This document shows, piece after piece, positions 25,448-34,276 of a stretch of 55,039 bases of DNA (the first letter of the stretch is position 1; every line of letters starts with the position of its first letter). Under the pieces are notes generated by a model. The model did not search any database. It was given only the letters and a program-made list of their open reading frames with translations, and had not been told where the DNA came from. This DNA comes from an uncultured Anaerolineales bacterium (GTDB lineage: Bacteria > Chloroflexota > Anaerolineae > Aggregatilineales > Aggregatilineaceae), in NCBI GenBank assembly GCA_937135955.1, contig CAKZOB010000057.1, positions 1-55,039 of the forward strand. The letters run 5' to 3'. The position numbers and the translations under genes are program-made.

Positions 25448-26524
25448 GTGTCTCAGAAACTTGTCCAGGATCAAGACTTGGGCGTCCAGGTGGTGGGTGA
25501 GCCGCGGTTCCGGCGCTTCAGAGGCTCGGCGCGCGATCTGCTGATTCAGAGCGGGCCGTTGATTGCGCTCTTTCTGCTGGCCGCGTACCTGGCCTCGGCA
25601 ACCCCCTACTTCATGACCGAAAGCAACCTGGTCAACGTGGCACGCCGGACTTCTGTGTTGGTCATCTTTGCCATTGGCCAGACCTTCGTCATCCTGACCG
25701 GCGGGATCGATCTGTCGGTGGGGGCCACCGCGGCGTTGGCAGCTTCCATCTCCGCCGTCACCATGACCCAACAGGTTAATGTGCTCGGTATCAAGTTCGG
25801 CCCGGTAGGGTTCGTGGAAGGGCTGGCGATCGCGCTGGTAGTAGGACTGGGCGCGGGCCTGCTCAATGGACTGCTGGTCACCCGTGGTCGTATTCCAGAC
25901 TTCATCGCGACTCTGGGCACCCTGGAGGTGTTCCGCGGCGCAGCGCTGCTGGTGACAGGCGGTCTGCCCGTGCCTTCGTATTACTCCAAGGCCGAAAAAG
26001 CCCGCAACTACCTGCCCAAAGAGGTCGTCTCCATCGGCAGCGGTGACTGGCTGGGTATCCCCATTGCCGCCGTGATCGCGCTTTCCGTCACCCTGCTGGG
26101 TTGGGTCATCCTGCGCTACACCGCCTTTGGGCGCAGCATCTTCGCGGTGGGTGGCAACCGCGAAGCGGCCCGCGTATCTGGCATCAAAATTGACCGCACC
26201 AAGATCGGCGTGTACGTCGTCTCAGCATTGCTGGCCGCCCTGGCCGGTTTCGTGCTGACCGGACGCCTCAACTCCGCCAACGCGCTGATGGCCGGTGAGG
26301 AAAATCTCAACTCCATTGCCTCCGTGGTGATCGGCGGGACCAACCTGTTCGGCGGCGAAGGCGGCGTGTTTGGCTCAATCATTGGCGCGCTGACCATCGG
26401 CGTCATCGGCAACGGCCTCAACCTGCTGAACGTGAGCGACTTCTATCAGCGCATCATCCAGGGCACCATCATCGTCGTGGTGGTGATCTTCGATCAGTGG
26501 CGTCGTCGCCGGTTCGGGGTGTAG
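25448..26524 (+). CDS. sugar ABC transporter permease (RbsC/XylH type)
   Basis: The 358-residue membrane protein has about 8-10 helices and the family marks LTGGIDLSVGA near the first third and IGALTIGVIGNGLNLL near the end. The EAARVSGIKIDRTK stretch is the coupling helix that meets the ATPase. It forms the membrane channel of the importer, probably as a homodimer. A GTG start at 25448 follows GGAGG with six bases between. It lies directly after the ATPase gene and is followed 20 bases later by the second SDR. Only one permease gene is present, as expected for this type of importer. Confidence 0.92.
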   Translation: MSQKLVQDQDLGVQVVGEPRFRRFRGSARDLLIQSGPLIALFLLAAYLASATPYFMTESNLVNVARRTSVLVIFAIGQTFVILTGGIDLSVGATAALAASISAVTMTQQVNVLGIKFGPVGFVEGLAIALVVGLGAGLLNGLLVTRGRIPDFIATLGTLEVFRGAALLVTGGLPVPSYYSKAEKARNYLPKEVVSIGSGDWLGIPIAAVIALSVTLLGWVILRYTAFGRSIFAVGGNREAARVSGIKIDRTKIGVYVVSALLAALAGFVLTGRLNSANALMAGEENLNSIASVVIGGTNLFGGEGGVFGSIIGALTIGVIGNGLNLLNVSDFYQRIIQGTIIVVVVIFDQWRRRRFGV

Positions 26525-26544
26525 CCAGAGCGAGGGGGGACACT

Positions 26545-27303
26545 GTGAGCCAACGCTTCCAGGACGCCGTAGTGATAGTCACCGGCGGCAGTCGGGGGAT
26601 CGGCCTGGCCATTGTGCAGCGGTTCGCCGAAGAAGGGGCACAGGTCGTCATTGCGGCCAAGAATCCAGCGCGTGGGCCACAGGTGACCCAGGCATTGCGG
26701 CAGCAGGGCGCACGGGTGGACTTCATCGGCGCGGACGTGACGCAGCGCGACCAGGCAGAAGCGCTGATCGCCCAGGTTATTGAACGCTTCGGCAGCGTAG
26801 ACGTGCTGGTCAACAATGCGGGCGCGCACGAAAAAGCCCCCTTCACCGACGAAAGCGAAGACCTGTGGCTGCGCATGTTCCGCATCAATGTACTGGGCAC
26901 GGTGTTCCCCTCACAGGCTGCGGTTCGTCATATGCGGGCGCGCGGACGGGGCAGTATCGTACACGTCGCCTCAAAGGCGGGCGTGGTTGGCGAACCGGGG
27001 CACGCCGCCTACAGCGCGGCCAAAGGCGCGATCATCGCTCTGACGCGGGCCATGGCCGTCGAACTGGCGGCTGACGGCATTCGCGTCAATGCTGTGTGTC
27101 CAGGGCCGGTGCTCACCGATCTATTACAGGAGGCAGTGCCCGACCCCGACCAGCAACAGCGGCTGGTCGCCCATGCGCCATTGCGCCGCCTGGGGCTGCC
27201 CGCTGATATCGCTGGCGCGGTGTTGTTCCTGGCGTCCGACGAAAGCGCCTGGTGCACCGGTCAGGCTCTGTCCATTGACGGCGGGATGTCCATCCTGCTG
27301 TGA
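26545..27303 (+). CDS. short-chain dehydrogenase/reductase (second of two in the cluster)
   Basis: This 252-residue classical SDR has TGGSRGIG, the NNAG motif (VLVNNAGAHE), the catalytic YSAAKG and the ending WCTGQALSIDGGMS. It is clearly different in sequence from the first SDR of the cluster, so the two probably act on different intermediates or cofactors. The second strand ends in VVIAAKN, with no acidic residue, which would allow NADP. GTG 26545 is chosen because GAGGGGGGA lies four bases before it; the frame is open back into the permease gene. The gap to the next gene is 123 bases, the longest inside the cluster, without an evident terminator. Confidence 0.9.
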   Translation: MSQRFQDAVVIVTGGSRGIGLAIVQRFAEEGAQVVIAAKNPARGPQVTQALRQQGARVDFIGADVTQRDQAEALIAQVIERFGSVDVLVNNAGAHEKAPFTDESEDLWLRMFRINVLGTVFPSQAAVRHMRARGRGSIVHVASKAGVVGEPGHAAYSAAKGAIIALTRAMAVELAADGIRVNAVCPGPVLTDLLQEAVPDPDQQQRLVAHAPLRRLGLPADIAGAVLFLASDESAWCTGQALSIDGGMSILL

Positions 27304-27426
27304 GCATGACGAGCGGGATTCCTGGCCCAGCGAAGTGCTCAGGGGCGCAGGAAGATCGGGTGGTGGAAACACAGCCTTTTCAGGGTGATCTCTGTTTGGG
27401 GCGCATACAACTAGAGGAGTGCCTTG

Positions 27427-28461
27427 ATGTCATCTTCGGTACGAGTGTGCCTGGTAGGAGCAGGGCGGGTCGCCAGAGTGCACGCCAATTCGCTAGTTAA
27501 CCACGTGCCCGCCGCACAGCTTGTTGCCCTGGTAGACCCTGACCCCAAGGTGCGCGAAGAGGTGGGGGAACAGTTCGACATTGGCAAGCGCTTCTCCGTG
27601 CTGGAAGAAGCACTGGAGTCCGTGGCTTTCGACGCGGTAGTCATCACCACGCCTACGTTCACTCACAGGCAACTGGCGGTGACCGCGGCCAACGCTGGCA
27701 AACATATCCTGTTGGAAAAACCGATGGCGCTCAACCTGGCCGAGTGCGACGCGATCATGGCCGCTGCCGAGGCCAACGGCGTGATTCTGCAGTTGGGCTT
27801 CATGCGCCGCTTTGACCCGGAGTTTGTGGCGGCGGCACAGCGCATCGAGGCTGGCGAAATCGGGCAACCCATGCTGATCAAGTCGCTCACGCATGGGCCG
27901 GGGCTGCCGCCAGCGTGGGCGCGCGACCTCAAGACCTCCAACGGGATGCTGGCCGAAGTCAACAGTCACGACTGGGACTGTGTGCGCTGGCTGATGGGGT
28001 CGGACTATCAGCGCGTCTATGTGGAGGTGGCCAACTTCAAGGGCAAAGCGCGCGGTGTGGAGACCGAGCACTTCTATGACAACGCCCTGGTCAACATCCG
28101 CTTCGAGAACGGCGGCCTGGGTAGCATCTCTGGTGTGTGCCCCTGCGACTATGGCTACGACGCCCGCGTAGAGATCGTGGGCGAAAAGGGCATCATGCAG
28201 ATCGGCGAGTTGAAGGGGCAGGCGGTGGTAGTCTGCACCAACCGCGATCAGGGGCTGATCACTCCCATCTATCGCACCTGGCCGCAGCGTTTCGAATGGG
28301 GCTACATCCGCGAGATGGAGCACTTCGTAGACTGTATCCTGAAGGGCGCTCGCCCCAAGGTGGGAGGGCAGGAAGGACGCTGGGCGGTCGCCGGCGTGCT
28401 GGCGGCTACCAAATCGTTCCTGGAGGAGCGCCCAGTCTACCTGCGGGAGATTCTGGGATAG
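27427..28461 (+). CDS. Gfo/Idh/MocA-family oxidoreductase
   Basis: The 344-residue protein has the N-terminal Rossmann fold (VGAGRVARVHA), the ILLEKPMALN motif with the conserved EKP lysine, and a C-terminal alpha/beta domain. A SHDWDCVRWL segment matches the position of the catalytic His/Asp in inositol dehydrogenase-like enzymes. Family members oxidise or reduce hydroxyls on sugars, inositols and their phosphates with NAD(P). ATG 27427 is used since GAGGAG lies ten bases upstream; a TTG directly before it is less likely. It follows the importer genes and precedes the isomerase. With three other dehydrogenases in the cluster, it suggests a multi-step redox route such as epimerisation through a keto intermediate. 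Confidence 0.9.
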   Translation: MSSSVRVCLVGAGRVARVHANSLVNHVPAAQLVALVDPDPKVREEVGEQFDIGKRFSVLEEALESVAFDAVVITTPTFTHRQLAVTAANAGKHILLEKPMALNLAECDAIMAAAEANGVILQLGFMRRFDPEFVAAAQRIEAGEIGQPMLIKSLTHGPGLPPAWARDLKTSNGMLAEVNSHDWDCVRWLMGSDYQRVYVEVANFKGKARGVETEHFYDNALVNIRFENGGLGSISGVCPCDYGYDARVEIVGEKGIMQIGELKGQAVVVCTNRDQGLITPIYRTWPQRFEWGYIREMEHFVDCILKGARPKVGGQEGRWAVAGVLAATKSFLEERPVYLREILG

Positions 28462-28520
28462 CGCGGCGTGTCGGAAGCATCACCCGCCCCATGCATAGCA
28501 GTTTCGAGGAGAAAAAGCTG

Positions 28521-29111
28521 ATGAAAAATGTGCCGTTCACCTTCGAGGTGTGCATCGCCGAAGCGCTTCTAAGCCACTACAACAATCATATTCAGCGCCG
28601 CCTGTCCTCCATGAAGGGACAGTTCCTTGACCAGGCCGCCTACGACGCGCTGCTGGCCAGAGAAGACGTGCTGCTCTACGAGGTGTACGAAATCAAGCGC
28701 CCCGAAGTGGCCGGTGAGTTGTTGCACGGTCTGTCCATTGTGCACCCCGGCAAGGTCGGCGATGAGTACTACATGACCAAGGGGCACTTCCACACCGTCC
28801 TGGACACCGCCGAGGTGTACTACTGCCTCAAAGGTCAGGGGCTGATGGTGATGGAAACGCCAGAAGGTGAGTGGGCCGTGGAGCCACTGCGCCCCAACAC
28901 GGTGCTGTATGTGCCTCCGCGTTGGGCGCACCGCTCGGTCAATACCAGTCTCACCGAAGACCTGGTGACGTTCTTCGTCTATCCGGGCCACGCGGGTCAC
29001 GACTACCGGACAATCGAAACCCAGGGCTTCCGCAAGCTGGTAGTGGAGCGGGACGGTCAACCGCAGATTGTGGACAACCCGCGCTGGTTGTCGCCAGAAC
29101 AGCGATCCTAG
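28521..29111 (+). CDS. pgiA: archaeal-type cupin phosphoglucose isomerase
   Basis: The 196-residue protein matches the cupin-type glucose-6-phosphate isomerase known from Thermococcales. The metal-binding motif TKGHFHTVLDTAEVYYCLKG gives His, His and Glu ligands, and VPPRWAHRSVN gives the fourth His. The ending GHDYRTIETQGF ... VDNPRW is also shared. This family is unrelated to the common bacterial PGI. It converts an aldose 6-phosphate to a ketose 6-phosphate. The open frame begins at 28137 inside the upstream gene, but ATG 28521 has GAGGAG nine bases before it and fits the family start. Its presence between dehydrogenases and a kinase suggests it handles a cluster-specific sugar phosphate. 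Confidence 0.9.
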   Translation: MKNVPFTFEVCIAEALLSHYNNHIQRRLSSMKGQFLDQAAYDALLAREDVLLYEVYEIKRPEVAGELLHGLSIVHPGKVGDEYYMTKGHFHTVLDTAEVYYCLKGQGLMVMETPEGEWAVEPLRPNTVLYVPPRWAHRSVNTSLTEDLVTFFVYPGHAGHDYRTIETQGFRKLVVERDGQPQIVDNPRWLSPEQRS

Positions 29112-29148
29112 CGCCAGGTGATATCGCTCGCACGGATAGGAGCATAGC

Positions 29149-30132
29149 ATGAGTCAAACAGACTATCGGGTCGTGACCAAAACGGTTCCGACATTCTACT
29201 TCGTGGGCGTGACGACGCGGCAGTCGTCCATCATGAAGGTATTCCCCCGCTGGATGGAAGCCATTGGGCGTCCGGAAATTGTCATCGAAGGGATCGATCA
29301 CCCCATCCATGACAATCCAGAAGCCTATCGGCAAACCGTCACGCAGATCAAGTACGATCCGCTTTCGCTGGGCGCGCTGGTGACCACCCACAAGATAGAC
29401 TTGCTAGAAGCCGCCCGCGACATGTTCGACGAACTGCATTCATCCGCCCTGCTCACGGGCGAAATATCGAGCATCTCCAAGCGGGATGGTAAGCTATGGG
29501 GCCATGCCAAAGACCCGCTGACCGCCGGCCTTAGCCTGGACGCCATCACCGGAGAGGGCTACTTCGGGCGCACCGGCGGGCACGTGTTGTGCTTCGGCGC
29601 GGGCGGATCGGGCAAGGCCATCGCCCTGCACCTCATCACCAAACAGAACCGCGCCGACCGCCCCGAACGGTTCATCGTCACCAACCGCTCGGCGGATCGT
29701 CTGTACAAGATGCAGGCCATGGTCGAGAGCCTGGACACCGACATTGAATTCGTCTACGTGCAGACGGCTGACCCCCAACGCAACAGCGAACTGATGGAGA
29801 GTCTGCCAGACGGCAGCATCGTCATCAATGCCACTGGCATGGGCAAGGATACGCCGGGATCGCCCATCACCGACGAGGCGCTGTTCCCGCGCAACGGCAT
29901 TGCCTGGGAGATCAATTACCGCGGCGACCTGGACTTCTGGCATCAGGCCATGGCGCAGAAAGAGAGCCGCAACCTCACCGTCGAAGACGGCTGGCTCTAC
30001 TTCCTGCACGGCTGGACGCAGGTCATCGCCGAAGTGCTGCATATCGAAATGGACGAAGCAACCTTCCAGCGGCTGGCCGAGATCGCCGCAGAACTGCGCC
30101 CGCCGTTGGTCTATAAGCCGCGCGGGAAATAG
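29149..30132 (+). CDS. AroE-fold (shikimate dehydrogenase-like) oxidoreductase
   Basis: The 327-residue protein has the two-domain layout of shikimate dehydrogenases but is divergent and about 50 residues longer. The substrate domain contains the expected Lys (ALVTTHK, Lys82) and Asp (AKDPLTAG, Asp122). The serine pair of the usual HSxSP motif appears only partly (TRQSSI), and the NT motif is replaced by GEISS. The NADP domain has LCFGAGGSGKAIAL and INATGMGKDTPGSP. Its home in a sugar-import cluster, with no other aromatic-pathway gene, argues against shikimate synthesis. A cyclic polyol or sugar-acid substrate is more likely. ATG 29149 follows AGGAG. It sits between the isomerase and the kinase genes. 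Confidence 0.75.
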   Translation: MSQTDYRVVTKTVPTFYFVGVTTRQSSIMKVFPRWMEAIGRPEIVIEGIDHPIHDNPEAYRQTVTQIKYDPLSLGALVTTHKIDLLEAARDMFDELHSSALLTGEISSISKRDGKLWGHAKDPLTAGLSLDAITGEGYFGRTGGHVLCFGAGGSGKAIALHLITKQNRADRPERFIVTNRSADRLYKMQAMVESLDTDIEFVYVQTADPQRNSELMESLPDGSIVINATGMGKDTPGSPITDEALFPRNGIAWEINYRGDLDFWHQAMAQKESRNLTVEDGWLYFLHGWTQVIAEVLHIEMDEATFQRLAEIAAELRPPLVYKPRGK

Positions 30133-30215
30133 AGGCGCTGCGGACGGCTGCGGCGCAGCATGTGCCTCGCGCGGTCTGCGTGATGACTGCCTGAGTACCC
30201 ATGAAGGTGACATCC

Positions 30216-31766
30216 ATGTCTAGAAAATACTTAATCGGAGTCGATCTCGGTACCAGCAGCACCAAGTCCGCCCTGTATACGGCGGATGGCACACTGGTCG
30301 CGCGCGCGGTTGAGGAAGTGCCGCTCTATTACCCGCGGCCCGGCGTGGTGGAGCAGGAAAACGACGACTTCTACCGCACGGCAGCCAACACCGTGCGCCG
30401 CTGCCTCCAGGACAGCGGCATTGATCCGCGCGAAGTCGCCGCCATCGCCTTCGACAGTCAGATGGCGGGCATCGGCACAGTGGACGAGGATTTTAACCCG
30501 GCCACCCGCTTCGACTCGTGGCTCGATATGCGCTGTCAGCCCTACATCGAGTACATGGAGCGCGAGCTGGGCGACACCATCACCCGCCTGACTGGCTGCC
30601 CGCCCACCTGCGATCATGGCCCCAAGATTCTGTGGTGGAAAGAAGAAAATCCCGACGCCTATGCCCGTATCACCAAATTCGTGACGCCGGCGGGCTATGT
30701 GGCGGGCAAGATGGCCGGTCTGCGCGGCGAAGAGGCGTTCATGGATTACACCTTCATCCACTTCTCCGGCCTCAGCGACGCCCGTAACGGTCGCTGGTCG
30801 GATGAACTGTGCCAGGCGCTGGGCGTGGACATGGCCAAGCTGCCGCGCATCGTCGAACCCTGGCACATCGTGGGAGAGGTCACCGCAACGGTGGCCGCCG
30901 ACTTTGGCCTTGCGCCGGGCACCATTGTCGCCGCGGGGTGCGGCGACACAGCGGCCAGTGCTCTGGGCGCGGGAATCGTGCGGCCCGGCATGTTCCTGGA
31001 CGTGGCAGGCACTGCGGCAGTGTTGGCGAGCTGCACTAGCGTTTTCGTGGCCGATGTCAAACACCGCGCGCTGCTCACCATGCGCTCGGTCGTCCCCGGG
31101 CTGTGGCATCCGTTGGCCTACATCGCGGGCGGTGGAATTGCCCTGCGCTGGTTCCGCGATCAGTTCTACAACGTCCTGCATGGCGAGCAGCAGCCAAACG
31201 ACGACACTCTCTACGAGCGCATGATCGCGCTGGCAGTCACCGTGCCAGCGGGCGCGGAGGGTCTGTTCTTCTCGCCACATTTGGGTGGGCGCATCTGCCC
31301 GGCCACGCCGGAGATGCGCGGGGCCTGGTTGGGCTTTTCGTGGGGACACACGCAGGCGCACTTCGCCCGTTCCATTCTGGAGGGCATCGCCTACGAATAC
31401 GCCTACTACACCAGCATCCTGCGCGAACTGATCTCCGAACTGACCCTGCTCGAAGCCCGCGTAGTGGGCGGTGGAGCAGCCAGCCCCGCCTGGAATCAGA
31501 TCAAAGCCGATGTGCTGGGCATTCCGTACCAGCCTTTGCGGGGCAGCGAGTTCAGCTCATGGGGGTGCGCCATGATCGCTGGCAAGGCCGCGGGCATCTT
31601 CGACGACCTGGCCAGTGTCGCGGACGAGCACGCCGTCCCCGCCGGAGCACGCCTGGAACCGGACGCGGCGACGCATGAACGCTATGTGCCGCTGATCGAG
31701 CAATACATTCGCTGGCAGGAAGTGCTCAGCCAGGCATTTCAGCAAATCCCCCCAGGCACACTATGA
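30216..31766 (+). CDS. FGGY-family carbohydrate kinase (xylulokinase-like)
   Basis: The 516-residue enzyme has the phosphate-binding start IGVDLGTSSTKSALY, the central sugar-binding region with FDSQMAG, and the C-terminal adenosine motif VVGGGAASPAWNQIKADVLG. FGGY kinases phosphorylate pentuloses, tetritols, glycerol or related sugars. The closest style is xylulokinase, but the substrate is not certain. ATG 30216 is preferred to 30201 because AAGGTGA lies before it. It is the last gene before a strong terminator, so it closes the catabolic operon; its product would pass into central metabolism, possibly through the cupin isomerase. Confidence 0.9.
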   Translation: MSRKYLIGVDLGTSSTKSALYTADGTLVARAVEEVPLYYPRPGVVEQENDDFYRTAANTVRRCLQDSGIDPREVAAIAFDSQMAGIGTVDEDFNPATRFDSWLDMRCQPYIEYMERELGDTITRLTGCPPTCDHGPKILWWKEENPDAYARITKFVTPAGYVAGKMAGLRGEEAFMDYTFIHFSGLSDARNGRWSDELCQALGVDMAKLPRIVEPWHIVGEVTATVAADFGLAPGTIVAAGCGDTAASALGAGIVRPGMFLDVAGTAAVLASCTSVFVADVKHRALLTMRSVVPGLWHPLAYIAGGGIALRWFRDQFYNVLHGEQQPNDDTLYERMIALAVTVPAGAEGLFFSPHLGGRICPATPEMRGAWLGFSWGHTQAHFARSILEGIAYEYAYYTSILRELISELTLLEARVVGGGAASPAWNQIKADVLGIPYQPLRGSEFSSWGCAMIAGKAAGIFDDLASVADEHAVPAGARLEPDAATHERYVPLIEQYIRWQEVLSQAFQQIPPGTL

Positions 31767-31775
31767 CGAAGGCAA

Positions 31776-31808
31776 GGGGGTCGTGGCAAGCACGGCCCCC
31801 TTTTTTTT
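31776..31808 (+). terminator. intrinsic terminator of the sugar operon
   Basis: GGGGGTCGTG and CACGGCCCCC form a 10-bp stem with one G-U pair around GCAAG, followed by eight T. It lies 10 bases after the kinase stop and is the best intrinsic terminator in the window. Confidence 0.92.
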
Positions 31809-31924
31809 GTGCGCGCCTGCCATCAAGAAGGTTATCAGCAATTCGCTTGACGCAGGTTCGCAGAAGGAATTTGGGGCAGGTAAAGTGGCGCGCGTTGGAC
31901 GCCATCACCCCGCGCCCGGCCCTC

Positions 31925-31952
31925 TTGCTTATCAGCGCGATTCTGCGATAAT
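31925..31952 (+). promoter_or_regulatory. possible promoter of the GntR gene
   Basis: TTGCTT (31925-31930), a 16-base spacer and GATAAT (31947-31952) lie about 100 bases before the regulator start. The rest of the 245 bases between the terminator and the gene shows no other feature, and the GTTGT/ACAAC dyad of the cluster promoter is not repeated here. Confidence 0.4.
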
Positions 31953-32053
31953 TCAGTCGCGGACAGGTACGCTCAGTATCCCTGGTGCTGTCAACTCTGC
32001 TGGCCAGGCGTTTTCGGATGGCGACGCGCCCTTGAGACAGGTACAGGAACGTT

Positions 32054-32875
32054 ATGCCTCTTACCTTCACGAACTCCATGAAAGTGGATCACAGCAGTTC
32101 CATCCCGTTCTATATTCAGCTCAGGGAAATTCTGGAAGCGCGTATTGCCCAGGGAGAATGGCAGCCGGGGGACCGCTTGCCCTCCGAACAGGAGCTATGC
32201 GACTACTACCAGGTCAGCCGTACCGTCGTCCGGCAGACCCTGCTGGAGATGGAGAGCAAGGGGCTGATCGTCAAGCGCAGAGGCAAAGGCTCCTTTGTAG
32301 CGCGCCCCAAGATTCACGAGAGCCTCATTCAAAAGCTGACGGGCTTCTACCAGGACATGGTCGAGCGCGGCTTCACGCCGGTCACCAGGGTTCTGCATCA
32401 CCAGGTCGAGGCGGCTAAGCCCAAAGTCGCTGGTAAGCTGGGACTGGAACCGGGGACACCTGTCTTCAACATCGAGCGCCTGCGCTTTGTCAACGACGAG
32501 CCAATCGTTCTGGTGCGCACCTACCTGCCCTACGCGCTCTGCCCAGGGCTGGCGCACATAGACCTGAGCAACCGCTCGCTCTATGCCACGCTGGAGGAAG
32601 AGTTCGGGATCGTGCCTGCCTATGGGCGACGCACCATCGAGGCAGTGGCCGCCGACGAGCGCGAAGCCAGTTTGCTCAGCGTCAGCATCGGCGCGCCGCT
32701 GATCTACCTGGAAAGCGTCAGCTATCTGCAAGATGGCACGCCCATTGAGTACTTCCAGGCTCTGCACCGCGGCGACCGCTCGCGCTTCGAGGTGAGCCTG
32801 GTTCGCGTGCACGAGCCGCACGAGATCAAGATTGTCGTTGGGGAAAATCAGATCGAGCTGCCAGAGAGCGACTGA
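32054..32875 (+). CDS. GntR-family regulator with UTRA ligand domain (HutC subfamily)
   Basis: The 273-residue protein has a winged helix-turn-helix (about residues 15-85, with GDRLPSEQELCDYYQVSRTVVRQTLLEM and the RGKGSFVA wing) and a C-terminal UTRA domain (about 95-265). UTRA domains bind sugars, sugar phosphates or other small ligands and release the repressor from DNA. Encoded just behind the sugar operon on its own promoter, it is the likely controller of the GTTGT-CATA-ACAAC operator at 21582. ATG 32054 has AGGAAC before it; ATG 32078 is possible. It converges on mrp with a bidirectional terminator between. Confidence 0.9.
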   Translation: MPLTFTNSMKVDHSSSIPFYIQLREILEARIAQGEWQPGDRLPSEQELCDYYQVSRTVVRQTLLEMESKGLIVKRRGKGSFVARPKIHESLIQKLTGFYQDMVERGFTPVTRVLHHQVEAAKPKVAGKLGLEPGTPVFNIERLRFVNDEPIVLVRTYLPYALCPGLAHIDLSNRSLYATLEEEFGIVPAYGRRTIEAVAADEREASLLSVSIGAPLIYLESVSYLQDGTPIEYFQALHRGDRSRFEVSLVRVHEPHEIKIVVGENQIELPESD

Positions 32876-32898
32876 CCAACAGACGCCCCCAAAAGAGA

Positions 32899-32928
32899 AA
32901 GCCCTGGCGCTGTGACTGGCCAGGGCTT
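32899..32928. terminator. bidirectional stem-loop between gntR and mrp
   Basis: AAGCCCTGGC (32899-32908) pairs with GCCAGGGCTT (32919-32928) over 10 bp. The stem sits between two convergent genes. The T run is short on both sides, so termination may be partial. Confidence 0.65.
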
Positions 32929-32952
32929 GATTATCCGCCCCACAGGTCACGT

Positions 32953-34011
32953 TTACTTGATGATGTTCAGCGGGATAGTGGACTTCTGCGTCAGCAACAG
33001 CACGCTGACGCGGGCGGCCACGGCCTGCGCCAGTGCCTGGAATGCCTGGCCCGCTGGCGAGTCCGGATCGTCGGCCACCACGGGGTGCCCGCTGTCTCCG
33101 CCGACGCGCACATTGGCTGCCAGCGGCACCCGTCCCAGGAAAGGCACGCCGCGTTCCTGTGCCAGGCGCTCGCCCCCGCCCTCGCCGAACAATTCACCAG
33201 ACATGTTTTCGATGACCCCAATGATGGGCACGTTGAGCTTTTCGAACATGGCCAGACCGCGCCGCGCATCGTCCACGGCCACGCTCTGCGGCTGCGTGAC
33301 GATGATCGCCCCTGTCAGTGGCACCGACTGCGCCAGACTCAGTTGAGCATCACCTGTGCCCGGCGGCAGGTCTACCACCATGTAGTCCAGTTCACCCCAG
33401 GCCACGTCCTCGAAGAACTGCCGGATGGCGCTGTGCAACATCGGCCCGCGCCAGATCATGGGTGTGTTGGGATCGGCCAGGAAGCCCATGCTCATCACCT
33501 TCAGGCCGAAAACCTCGAAAGGAATCAGCTTCCTGTCCAGCGAGATGGTCGGCTGCGCGAATCCCAACCCTACCATCTTGGGGATGTTGGGGCCGAGGAT
33601 GTCGGCGTCCATCAGGCCTACCCGCGCCCCACTTCGCGCCAGGGCCACCGCCAGATTGACCGCCACGGTTGTCTTGCCCACGCCGCCCTTGCCACTGCTG
33701 ACAGCGATGATGCTGCGCAAAGGCAGTTCCATACGCCCGAAAATACGCCCGTCGGTGGGCACGTTGCTCTCCCACTTGATCTCCACATCGCGGATACCAT
33801 CTACCTGCAGCACCGCTTCCTTGGCCTGCCGATAGATCACATCCTTCAGCGGACACGCGGGCGTCGTCAGCACAATGGTGAAGCGCGCCACCCCGTCGCT
33901 CACCGAGACATCGCGCACCATGTTCAGCGAAACCAGGTCGCGGTGCAGTTCCGGCTCGATCACCGTTCCCAGCGCTGCCATCACTCGCTCTTGTAGTTTC
34001 GAGTCGCTCAC
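32953..34011 (-). CDS. mrp: Mrp/ApbC-type iron-sulfur cluster carrier ATPase
   Basis: The 352-residue protein has an N-terminal MIP18/DUF59 domain (about residues 5-85, with [11 protein letters not shown]) and a ParA/MinD-type ATPase domain. Its P-loop is [17 protein letters not shown] (about 105-121) and it has the [13 protein letters not shown] motif. Mrp proteins bind and hand on Fe-S clusters. GTG 34011 is chosen since GAGAGGTG lies just before it and the protein then begins at the family's usual point; the ATG at 34077 would add an unrelated extension. A TATAAT on the reverse strand (34090-34085) is a likely -10. It converges on the gntR gene and diverges from the MBL-fold gene. Confidence 0.92.
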   Translation of the reverse strand: MSDSKLQERVMAALGTVIEPELHRDLVSLNMVRDVSVSDGVARFTIVLTTPACPLKDVIYRQAKEAVLQVDGIRDVEIKWESNVPTDGRIFGRMELPLRSIIAVSSGKGGVGKTTVAVNLAVALARSGARVGLMDADILGPNIPKMVGLGFAQPTISLDRKLIPFEVFGLKVMSMGFLADPNTPMIWRGPMLHSAIRQFFEDVAWGELDYMVVDLPPGTGDAQLSLAQSVPLTGAIIVTQPQSVAVDDARRGLAMFEKLNVPIIGVIENMSGELFGEGGGERLAQERGVPFLGRVPLAANVRVGGDSGHPVVADDPDSPAGQAFQALAQAVAARVSVLLLTQKSTIPLNIIK

Positions 34012-34143
34012 CAGACACCTCTCAGACGATTTCGCACGGCTGAGGTAACGAAGCCATGCGCTCATACCACAGTGCAACAGTGAGATTATAGCGCACTTCC
34101 CCGACCATCTCCTTGTCTTCCGGGCGAAGTCCCACCCACAAAG

Positions 34144-34172
34144 GTTAGAAAACTCAAACGCTTTTCTAACCG
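34144..34172. promoter_or_regulatory. perfect 10-bp inverted repeat between mrp and the MBL-fold gene
   Basis: GGTTAGAAAA (34144-34153) and TTTTCTAACC (34163-34172) match exactly around CTCAAACGC. It lies in the 265-base divergent gap, about 105 bases before the rightward gene and about 130 before mrp. AT-rich arms without a T tract favour an operator over a terminator. Confidence 0.5.
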
Positions 34173-34276
34173 GAATGGGGCGATCGTTGGTTGCCAGCAG
34201 GGAAAGCGGATGATAAACTTAGAATGCTCCTTAATAGCGCTTTACATTCTTCACATTTTTTGGGCAGGAAGCATCC

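Noticed and set aside
32953-34077. Longer ATG start for mrp at 34077
   Set aside because: The extra residues do not match the family, and the GTG at 34011 has a good ribosome binding site.
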